This document shows, piece after piece, positions 1 through 5,852 of a stretch of DNA of 10,848 bases. Source of the DNA: Syntrophomonadaceae bacterium (GTDB lineage Bacteria > Bacillota > Dethiobacteria > DTU022); the NCBI GenBank assembly GCA_003558195.1, contig PWMM01000051.1, positions 1 through 10,848 on the forward strand, read 5' to 3'. Under the pieces are notes generated by a model. It was given only the letters and a program-made list of their open reading frames with translations. It did no database searches and was not told the DNA's origin. How positions within the stretch are numbered: position 1 is the first letter of the stretch; the number at the start of each line of letters is the position of its first letter. A program made the translations under genes and the position numbers.

Positions 1-130
1 CCCCAACATGAAACTGAAAATGAGAAGTGTTGGAGAATGTGGTGGCTACCGACATGATGCCTTAACAAACCCACAAACAAGGTGGAAATCCTTTCCGGGT
101 ATCGAATCCCGGCTCCGCAGTATTTCTTAC

Positions 131-280
131 AACAAAACAGTAGATGCGGTGGTGTTATGCAACACGGCGAAGTACCCAGGTGGGGAAACGGTGACGACCA
201 TCGCGGGGAGGCAGCCCCTGAAGCTGCCCATAACACCTTCATCGCTAACGTGGCGGACGCATCTTTAATAACAAAACAGT
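131..280. repeat. 11-bp direct repeat flanking the structured segment
   Basis: AACAAAACAGT occurs exactly at 131-141 and again at 270-280. The two copies bracket the nested inverted repeats at 143-243. They could mark the edges of an inserted or duplicated element, be binding sites, or be coincidence in AC-rich sequence. Confidence 0.4.
143..243 (+). ncRNA. Candidate structured RNA domain (multi-branch)
   Basis: A closing helix pairs GGTGTTATG (151-159) with CATAACACC (229-237), extended by GATG (143-146) with CATC (240-243) across an internal loop. Directly abutting its 3' arm is a hairpin, GGCAGC (210-215) with GCTGCC (223-228). Inside lies CCC (175-177) with GGG (182-184), flanked by AGTA (171-174) and GAA (185-187), the two halves of a bulged-G (loop E) motif in RNA. 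A competing hairpin, GTGTT (152-156) with AACAC (161-165), would break the closing helix, which suggests a possible switch. I do not recognise a known RNA family. The + strand is favoured only by the loop E halves. Confidence 0.35.
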
Positions 281-301
281 TTCGTGAAATTTATCACGAA
301 A
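280..301 (+). promoter_or_regulatory. 8-bp stem-loop upstream of SSB-like gene
   Basis: TTTCGTGA (280-287) and TCACGAAA (294-301) are perfect inverted complements around a six-base AATTTA loop, ending 36 bases before the start codon at 338. There is no T tract after it, so it does not look like an intrinsic terminator. An operator dyad or an mRNA 5' stem-loop fits better. Confidence 0.4.
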
Positions 302-337
302 GTTCCAACACCAACAACTAACCCAATAGGTACAATC

Positions 338-760
338 ATGTCTGATGAATATACCTCTTTTCTCGATCTGAACCTCGACGACGTACCGGAACCACGTATA
401 GTTCCTGGTGGTCGTGAGTACAAACTCAAGATCGAAAACGTTGAGATCAAAGAAAGTAAGGGCGAGAAAACCGCCGGACAGAAGATGCTTTCTATTCGCT
501 TGTCTATCGTGGACGAGCCGGACACGCAAGGTGTCTTCGAAAACATCATGCTTCCGTCGGAAGGACTCGACGACGACCAGAACAACCAACGCAGACGCCA
601 ACTCAAGCGCCTCGTAGAAGCTATCGGCTGGGATGCCAGTCGTGGCTTCAATATCGAGGAACTGACAGGCAACACGTTCTGGGCTATCCTGGACGCTGAA
701 GAGTCTGACCAGTACGGTAAGCAGAACCGCATCAAGCGCTACATGGCACCGCAGGAATAA
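338..760 (+). CDS. SSB-like phage protein (DUF669-type)
   Basis: A 140-residue protein, probably a phage single-stranded DNA binding protein or related replication accessory. After an acidic N-terminus (DLNLDDVPEP) come beta-strand-like segments (YKLKIENVEIKE, MLSIRLSIVD), a middle part (LKRLVEAIGWD), and a C-terminal 'GNTFWAILDAEESDQYGKQN' stretch. This order resembles the DUF669/OB-fold-like proteins found next to phage polymerase and helicase genes, but the family call is from pattern memory only. I chose ATG 338 because a weak AGGT lies just upstream. An in-frame GTG at 284 would add 18 residues but falls inside the 280-301 hairpin and has no visible binding site. The gene ends in its own intrinsic terminator, so it may be expressed separately and strongly, as expected of a stoichiometric DNA binding protein. 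Confidence 0.65.
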   Translation: MSDEYTSFLDLNLDDVPEPRIVPGGREYKLKIENVEIKESKGEKTAGQKMLSIRLSIVDEPDTQGVFENIMLPSEGLDDDQNNQRRRQLKRLVEAIGWDASRGFNIEELTGNTFWAILDAEESDQYGKQNRIKRYMAPQE

Positions 761-781
761 GCCGCGCTGGGTGATGATAAC

Positions 782-813
782 GGAGGGGGGCTACACGGTC
801 CTCCTCCTTTTTT
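782..813 (+). terminator. Rho-independent terminator after SSB-like gene
   Basis: GGAGGGGG (782-789) pairs with CCTCCTCC (800-807), seven Watson-Crick pairs plus one G-T wobble, around a 10-base loop. Six T residues (808-813) follow. The polarity matches the + strand gene ending at 760; there is no matching A tract on the left, so it should act in one direction. Confidence 0.85.
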
Positions 814-834
814 ACTCAAATAACAAGCACGACC

Positions 835-1110
835 ATGCCAACAGAACACGAAGTAAGGCACAGACTTTCAGTACAACTCTCCGGAGACTTGTATCACAAG
901 CTCCAAGAGCACGTACCCTGGGGGCTGATGAAGCCACTCATTACTACTATCCTCGAGGACTTCGTACACCTGTGCGAAAAGACCGACTCACGCATACTGA
1001 TTGGGGCTATCCTATCAAAAGAGGTGGGTCTGAGAGACTTTCTAAATAAGTACGAACAACAGGAAAAATCCGATGGCGAACGTAGACAGTCTGAGACAAA
1101 GCATCACTGA
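835..1110 (+). CDS. Small phage protein, possible ribbon-helix-helix fold
   Basis: A 91-residue protein. The segment 'HRLSVQLSGDLYHKLQEHV' followed by 'PWGLMKPLITTILEDFVHL' reads as one beta-strand and two amphipathic helices, the layout of ribbon-helix-helix DNA binding proteins, and resembles a small family often seen in phage replication clusters. That assignment is inference. The C-terminal quarter is charged and probably disordered (KYEQQEKSDGERRQ). The start at 835 is the first ATG after the terminator; no good Shine-Dalgarno sequence precedes it. It overlaps the next gene by 38 bases in another frame, which suggests translational coupling. A role as a small repressor or DNA-bending accessory is possible but not shown. 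Confidence 0.6.
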   Translation: MPTEHEVRHRLSVQLSGDLYHKLQEHVPWGLMKPLITTILEDFVHLCEKTDSRILIGAILSKEVGLRDFLNKYEQQEKSDGERRQSETKHH

Positions 1111-1306
1111 GATGCCCAAGGCTGACGCCATTAACCTCCTCCTCGATATACGACAAGACCGGCGAGAAACACGGGAGGCTAAGGCACGGCGTAGATCAGC
1201 GCCTAAGTCAGCCAAACCGAAGCAAAGCAAGAACAAACTATTATCCATTATCGGCGGACTCTCGCCGGAACAGGCACAAAAACTCTTGGAGGAATTATCC
1301 GAATGA
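1073..1306 (+). CDS. Hypothetical basic phage protein (77 aa)
   Basis: A 77-residue protein of unknown function. It has an N-terminal helix-like part (SLRQSITEMPKADAINLLLD), a strongly basic linker rich in Arg, Lys and Ala (about residues 29-55), and a C-terminal helical hairpin-like part (LSPEQAQKLLEELSE). This could be a nucleic-acid-binding or protein-bridging peptide. Start 1073 is preceded by AGGAAAAA at suitable spacing; an alternative start at 1112 (MPKADAIN) would avoid the 38-base overlap with the previous gene. Its stop codon overlaps the ParB-methyltransferase start (ATGA, 1303-1306), and GGAGG just inside its 3' end serves that gene, so the two are very likely co-translated. Confidence 0.6.
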   Translation: MANVDSLRQSITEMPKADAINLLLDIRQDRRETREAKARRRSAPKSAKPKQSKNKLLSIIGGLSPEQAQKLLEELSE

Positions 1307-2721
1307 AATTAAACAGTCAGCCCGTCCCACTCATAAAGATTGACGAAGGCACACGAGCACGTCAACAGTACTCACGCAAGGACAACGGAACATCCGGCAC
1401 TACCATCGACGAACTCATCCACTCTATCAAGTCGCATGGACTTATCAATGCTATCTGCTTGGCGGATAAGAGTAAGATATCTGACAAGGAATGGTTAGCA
1501 AAGGAAGAGACAGACCCAGACAAGCCGTACTTACTGCTGGCGGGCGGACGTCGCTTCCATGCGTACATCAAGGGGAAGCTCGACTACCACATCGACTCCC
1601 GTATCTACGACCGGATGCTCACACCGGAAGAGCTCAAGATGATTGAGTTGGAAGAGAACCTCCAACGTCTTGGTCTCACGTACCCGGAGGAAGCCAGGTT
1701 GAAGAAGGAAATCCACGACCTACAGCAAAGAATACACGGCAAGGCTGTGCGCGGCAGTAAGCAAGGACACTCAGTACAAGACACGGCAGATATGCTCGAA
1801 GAGGATCGAGCTACCGTTGTGAAAGACATTAACATCGCAAAGGCTATGGAACGTATGCCTCAACTTGCGACCGCGAAAAGTAGAGCAGAAGCAGAAAAGA
1901 TGCTGCGCCGTCTGAAGCAGGACTATGATACTGAGAACCATGCCACTCGCATACAGAAGACACGCACGAGCACTCCACTCGATGAGCAGCGCAAAGCACT
2001 ATACGACTCATTCGTAGTGATGGACTTTTTCGAGGGTATAAAGAAGGTGCCGGACAAATCTATCAGCATCGTAGAGATCGACCCACCCTACGCTATTAAA
2101 CTCCAGGAGGAGAAGCGTGCTCACAAGACAACGATGCTTGACTACAACGAGATTGATAGTCGTGACTACATCGACTTCATGCAACGCACCTTTGAAGAGT
2201 GTTACCGCGTAATGAAGGAGCACAGCTGGATGATAGTGTGGTTCGGTCCTGACCCGTGGTTCTCTCTGATGCTCGGCACATTGCGTGAAGCAGGCTTCGA
2301 AGTCCGAGGGCTGCCAGGAATTTGGAGTAAGGGTCGCGGTCAGACACAACAACCCGCTCTCTATCTCGCCAACACATACGAGATGTTCTTCTACGCCCGC
2401 AAGGGCAAGCCAGGGATTCGGAAGCAAGGACGGAACAACGTCTTCGACTTCCCACCACTCCCCGGCACAGCAAAAATCCACCCGACTGAGAGACCTGTAG
2501 AGTTGATAGAAGAAATCCTACACACGTTCTCAGACCCAGGTGGTCGCCTGCTCGTACCATTCCTTGGAAGTGGCAACTCTCTTCTCGCCGCCTCCAACGT
2601 TGGTATGCAGGCGTTTGGCTACGAACTGAGCCAAGCATACAAAGACAGGTTTGTGGTTCGAGTTAACGAAGCGCAGCCTGGCGCATATTACTCATATGGA
2701 AGAAAGGAGAAAGAATCATGA
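1303..2721 (+). CDS. ParB-like / DNA methyltransferase fusion
   Basis: A 472-residue two-part protein. Residues about 1-130 are a ParB/Srx-type domain: GGRR at 81-84 and ENLQR at 118-122, the two hallmark boxes. Residues about 156-190 (HSVQDTADMLEEDRATVVK...) look like the ParB helix-turn-helix. From about 235 on it is an S-adenosylmethionine-dependent amino-methyltransferase: catalytic DPPY at 260-263 precedes the cofactor-binding FLGSGN at 420-425, the beta-class order, with the variable region between them. It should methylate adenine N6 or cytosine N4 in DNA; the target site cannot be read from sequence. No partner endonuclease is visible, so it is an orphan enzyme in this window, perhaps for escape from host restriction or for marking replication or packaging sites. 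Start 1303 has a GGAGG box and overlaps the upstream stop. Such fusions are known in phages and mobile elements. Confidence 0.85.
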   Translation: MKLNSQPVPLIKIDEGTRARQQYSRKDNGTSGTTIDELIHSIKSHGLINAICLADKSKISDKEWLAKEETDPDKPYLLLAGGRRFHAYIKGKLDYHIDSRIYDRMLTPEELKMIELEENLQRLGLTYPEEARLKKEIHDLQQRIHGKAVRGSKQGHSVQDTADMLEEDRATVVKDINIAKAMERMPQLATAKSRAEAEKMLRRLKQDYDTENHATRIQKTRTSTPLDEQRKALYDSFVVMDFFEGIKKVPDKSISIVEIDPPYAIKLQEEKRAHKTTMLDYNEIDSRDYIDFMQRTFEECYRVMKEHSWMIVWFGPDPWFSLMLGTLREAGFEVRGLPGIWSKGRGQTQQPALYLANTYEMFFYARKGKPGIRKQGRNNVFDFPPLPGTAKIHPTERPVELIEEILHTFSDPGGRLLVPFLGSGNSLLAASNVGMQAFGYELSQAYKDRFVVRVNEAQPGAYYSYGRKEKES

Positions 2722-2909
2722 GCACAACAACAAACGCCACCATAATAGTCTGTACACCCAACGAGTTTCTTGATAGGTTAGAGGAAAAGATGAAGGCTGA
2801 CCCGCAGATAGCCGACTGGAGACTGCTGCAGGTTGTTCCAACGACTGCGTACGAGAGTATGAGAAACAAGTACGCCCACTACGTGAGATTCATCAAGCTC
2901 TCCGTGTAG
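2718..2909 (+). CDS. Hypothetical protein (63 aa)
   Basis: A 63-residue protein of unknown function. The start overlaps the methyltransferase stop (ATGA, 2718-2721) and is preceded by AAAGGAG, so translation is well supported. It reads as a strand-helix-strand-type small domain: TIIVCTPNEFLDRLEEKM, then ADWRLLQVVP and KYAHYVRFIKLSV. No catalytic motif or membrane segment is visible. It is the last gene of the first + operon. Coupling to the methyltransferase hints at a linked role, but this is inference only. Confidence 0.6.
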   Translation: MSTTTNATIIVCTPNEFLDRLEEKMKADPQIADWRLLQVVPTTAYESMRNKYAHYVRFIKLSV

Positions 2910-2920
2910 GAATAGTGACG

Positions 2921-3061
2921 CCAAATTTTGCCCACAACGCATTTTTTAGGCATAGCCATACCAACATACCAAATTTCAATTTGCGTCAATCCTGGGGCAA
3001 ATTTGGTACGTTAAATGGCATATAAACACGGTTTTTCCAACCCAAAAACAGCCTACCAAAT
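2921..3061 (+). promoter_or_regulatory. Intergenic CCAAATTT repeat cluster before polymerase
   Basis: The 152-base gap between the two + operons carries repeated half-sites. CCAAATTT occurs at 2921-2928 and 2969-2976, and its complement AAATTTGG at 2999-3006; a shorter TACCAAAT abuts the polymerase start (3054-3061). TACCAAATTT (2967-2976) and AAATTTGGTA (2999-3008) form a perfect 10-bp inverted repeat with a 22-base spacer. CCAAATTTTGCCC (2921-2933) is also complementary to GGGCAAATTTGG (2995-3006) with one extra T. TATAAA at 3021-3026 could be a -10 box, but no good -35 box is found. Operator, phage promoter array or origin are all possible. Confidence 0.5.
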
Positions 3062-5527
3062 ATGGCACAACTTCCGCCTACAAGGAAGCGGATTGTACAC
3101 GGGCATGGACCTAAGAATGCGCGTATACTAATCGTTGGTGAAGCACCCGGAGCCGAGGAAGATAGGACAGGTAAGCCCTTCGTCGGTTCCGCTGGTGAAC
3201 TTCTCGAACAGCTTCTCAACCAAGCACAGATACATCGTAGTGAATGTTATATAACGAACGTTATCAAGGAACGTCCGCCTGGGAACGATATAAGTAAGTT
3301 CATTAGTCTGGATAGAAAAATCACTACGACAGACGAATACATAAAATACCGGCTCTATCTCCTCGACGAGATACATGAAATCAATCCTCACATTATCATC
3401 GCTGCCGGTAACGTCTCATTGTACGCACTCACAGGGGAGCGCGGCATAACGAAGTGGCGCGGTTCCCTGCTAGAGGGGGTTACAGGCCATAAGGTTATGC
3501 CTATCCTGCATCCCGCTAGCGCGCTGCGAGAATATATGAACCGCCACTTCATATCGTTCGACTTAAAGAGAGCGAAGAAAGAAGCAGAGACTCGTGAGAT
3601 TGTACGCACGGAGCGGAGCTATATAACGTCTCCCACCTTTCACCAATCTGTAGACTACTTGAACCAGTGTAAGAGCGCAGACTTGGTCGGCTTCGATATC
3701 GAGGTGTCTCATAAGGAGGTGAGTTGTATCAGCTTTGCGCGGAGTGCGAATAGTGCTATTAGTATACCCTTCACAAAGAATGGAGAGGAGTATTTTTCTG
3801 TCGAGCAGGAGTATATAATATGGAAGATAATCGGTGAATTGCTTGAGAGTCCGAAGATAGAGAAGGTAGCACAGAACGCATCCTTCGACACTACATTTCT
3901 CTTCCGCCGGTACGGTATCAAGTGTCAGAACATCCATGACACGATGATAGCGATGGCTATCCTCTTCCCGGACTTCCCGAAGTCGCTCGGTTTTATCACG
4001 AGTATCTACACCGATATGCCTTATTACAAAGATGAGCGGAAGTCTATGGATAGTGTGGTACCGGATGAGGACGGCTTCTGGATGTATAACGCGAAGGACT
4101 CTATCGTGTTGGTAGAAGCATTGCCGAAGATGATGGCAGAGCTTGACCGGATGGATCTCCGTGAGACATACGACCATCAGCGTAGGCTCCTCGGTCCTAT
4201 CCTCTACATGACTGAGCAGGGGATAAGGATGGACGTGGATAATATGAGAGAAGAGGCGCTACAAGTACAGGGAGAGATACTGGAGATTGAGCAGAAGATT
4301 AACGAAGTCGCCGGGTATGAGATAAATTCGAGGAGTGTGCCACAACTGAAGCAGTATTTCTACGGTGATAAAAGACAAGGCGGTCTCGGTATCCGTCCGT
4401 ATCTTAAGGATGGTAAGCCTACCACAGATGAGGGCGCACTGATCCGTCTCGCACGCGGTACAAGCACGCGGGAACCGAGTGAGGTTGCACGGCTTCTACT
4501 CCGACATCGTAGCCTAAGCAAGCTGAAGGGCACATATCTCGATATGTCTCTTGACGAGGACGACCGTGTGCGCACGGCAATGAACCCTGTCGGCGCGAGG
4601 ACTGGGCGGCTGAGTAGTAGCAAGACAATCTTCGGCACGGGTGCTAACCTCCAGAACCAGCCTCCGATAATGAAGAACTTCATGCTCATAGACGACGACC
4701 ATATCGGCTACGAGATTGATCTTGGACAAGCGGAGAACCGTATCGTTGCTTATGTAGCACCTGAGCCTAAGATGATAGAAGCCTTCGAGACAGGTGCTGA
4801 TGTGCATAGTCGGACGGCATCGTATATCTTCAACCTCCCGGAGAAGGAGATTAGCAGGATGAATAAGGAAGGTGTGATGTGTGATACGATCGGTGATGGT
4901 AGCTACACGCATAGGTTCTGGGGTAAGAAAGCCAACCACGCCTTTAACTACGGACAGGGTTACAAGAAGTTTGCTTACCAGGTTGAGATCCCTGAGGACG
5001 AAGGTCAGATGATTCACGAGAAGTATCACTCCGCATACCCTGGAGTACGTAAGTACCATGAGTGGATTAAGGGTAAACTGTCTAAGGACAGAACGTTAGA
5101 GAATCTGATGGGGCGGAAGTATATGTTCCTTGACCGATGGAGTCACCAGATGTTCGAGGCTGCGTTCGCATTTATCCCGCAGAGCACGGTAAGTGATATC
5201 ATTAACCGCCGGGGATTGATACCTATATATGAAGATCAAGACAAGTATGCTCCGGTCAAGATACTAAACCAAGTGCACGACAGTATCGTTATACAAATCC
5301 CGAAGAGATTTAGTGCGCGAGAGCACGCACGATGTATACTTGGTATTGCTAAAAGTTTGGAGCACAAACTAATATTCCGTGGTCGTGAGTTCGTTATACC
5401 ATGCGACCTGAAGATACTACCGACTAATCTTAAGGATGGAGAAGAAATATCGAACGTAGTACGACTGAGTATAGAAGAGCTTACTGAGAAAATAGACAAG
5501 GTGAAAAAAGATGGAGAAGATAAGTGA
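3062..5527 (+). CDS. DNA polymerase A with N-terminal UDG-like domain
   Basis: An 821-residue replicative DNA polymerase. Residues about 20-175 are a family-4-like uracil-DNA glycosylase domain: GEAPGAEED at 26-34, PFVGSAGELL at 39-48, TNVIKERPPGN at 65-75, and LHPA at 149-152. The 3'-5' proofreading exonuclease follows: D212/E214 (Exo I), N272 and D276 (Exo II), Y342/D346 (Exo III). The polymerase domain has TGRLSS at 514-519, motif A with D553, E558 and R560, motif B with R618, K622 and Y630, and motif C with H739 and D740. There is no 5'-3' exonuclease domain. Oddities: the E. coli F762 position is His626; motif C reads HDS rather than HDE; the UDG part has one cysteine (C62) and so lacks the four-cysteine Fe-S cluster of family 4. 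A UDG-type N-terminus is known on the SPO1 phage polymerase. No Shine-Dalgarno precedes ATG 3062. Overlaps the next gene by 17 bases. Confidence 0.93.
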   Translation: MAQLPPTRKRIVHGHGPKNARILIVGEAPGAEEDRTGKPFVGSAGELLEQLLNQAQIHRSECYITNVIKERPPGNDISKFISLDRKITTTDEYIKYRLYLLDEIHEINPHIIIAAGNVSLYALTGERGITKWRGSLLEGVTGHKVMPILHPASALREYMNRHFISFDLKRAKKEAETREIVRTERSYITSPTFHQSVDYLNQCKSADLVGFDIEVSHKEVSCISFARSANSAISIPFTKNGEEYFSVEQEYIIWKIIGELLESPKIEKVAQNASFDTTFLFRRYGIKCQNIHDTMIAMAILFPDFPKSLGFITSIYTDMPYYKDERKSMDSVVPDEDGFWMYNAKDSIVLVEALPKMMAELDRMDLRETYDHQRRLLGPILYMTEQGIRMDVDNMREEALQVQGEILEIEQKINEVAGYEINSRSVPQLKQYFYGDKRQGGLGIRPYLKDGKPTTDEGALIRLARGTSTREPSEVARLLLRHRSLSKLKGTYLDMSLDEDDRVRTAMNPVGARTGRLSSSKTIFGTGANLQNQPPIMKNFMLIDDDHIGYEIDLGQAENRIVAYVAPEPKMIEAFETGADVHSRTASYIFNLPEKEISRMNKEGVMCDTIGDGSYTHRFWGKKANHAFNYGQGYKKFAYQVEIPEDEGQMIHEKYHSAYPGVRKYHEWIKGKLSKDRTLENLMGRKYMFLDRWSHQMFEAAFAFIPQSTVSDIINRRGLIPIYEDQDKYAPVKILNQVHDSIVIQIPKRFSAREHARCILGIAKSLEHKLIFRGREFVIPCDLKILPTNLKDGEEISNVVRLSIEELTEKIDKVKKDGEDK

Positions 5528-5852
5528 ACGAAATACAATCACACCTAAGAAAGTACGTATGGCTAGTTGGGCATTCACAGTGCACGAGGGCGGACGGCTC
5601 GAGAAGTTTATCTTCCCGGAGAGCGTCAATGCGTATGATAGGATGCGGAAGTTACTGACGAATAGGGATAACTGGGGACGGTATGAAGGACCCAACCCAT
5701 ACGGTCCTGGGAGTCGTAGCTACACCCGCGTTATCATTCTCCCGGAGTTTGGAGAGGTCAAAGTCCACAGCTTGTTCTTCCCTGATGGAACCGTCTGGGA
5801 TAGCACACTAAGAAGTTTCAGAAATATTAGAGATTATGAACTCAAGTCGTGA
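5511..5852 (+). CDS. Hypothetical protein between polymerase and ATPase
   Basis: A 113-residue protein of unknown function. The central part is rich in Gly, Pro, Tyr and Asn (NWGRYEGPNPYGPGSRSY), flanked by strand-like segments (ASWAFTVHEGGRLEKFIFP before, TRVIILPEFGEVKVHSLFF after), suggesting a small beta-rich fold. No catalytic motif, signal peptide or membrane segment is visible. Start 5511 lies inside the polymerase gene, preceded by AGGTGAAAAAAG; an internal ATG at 5559 (MASWAF) is an alternative. It overlaps both neighbours by 17 bases (5511-5527 and 5836-5852), so all three proteins are likely made by coupled translation, and a role in replication is a reasonable guess. Confidence 0.6.
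   Translation: MEKISERNTITPKKVRMASWAFTVHEGGRLEKFIFPESVNAYDRMRKLLTNRDNWGRYEGPNPYGPGSRSYTRVIILPEFGEVKVHSLFFPDGTVWDSTLRSFRNIRDYELKS

Larger units (their letters stand above)
1..337. other. Non-coding structured leader region
   Basis: No convincing protein gene is visible here. The open frames crossing it lack a ribosome binding site and have compositions unlike the neighbouring proteins. The stretch carries several inverted repeats: CCAACA (3-8) with TGTTGG (28-33), CCGGG (95-99) with CCCGG (108-112), the nested set at 143-243, and the 280-301 hairpin. It could be the 3' part of a larger structured RNA that begins left of the window, or an untranslated leader for the SSB-like gene. Its upstream boundary is not visible. 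Confidence 0.45.

Noticed and set aside
28..120. tRNA-like T-arm (CCGGG-TATCGAAT-CCCGG at 95-112) with GGAG/CTCC ends
   Set aside because: The loop has eight bases instead of seven, and no anticodon stem or full seven-pair acceptor stem can be drawn on either strand.
1..243. Minus-strand frame open from 243 to the left edge
   Set aside because: Low-complexity Pro/Ser/Cys/His-rich translation with no recognisable pattern; probably a chance open frame in the structured segment.
8..321. Two overlapping + strand open frames of 79-86 codons at the left edge
   Set aside because: No ribosome binding sites, protein-unlike composition, and they run through the inverted-repeat segment.
2942..2947. 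T6 run after the 63-aa gene as a terminator
   Set aside because: No stable GC-rich hairpin directly precedes the T run.
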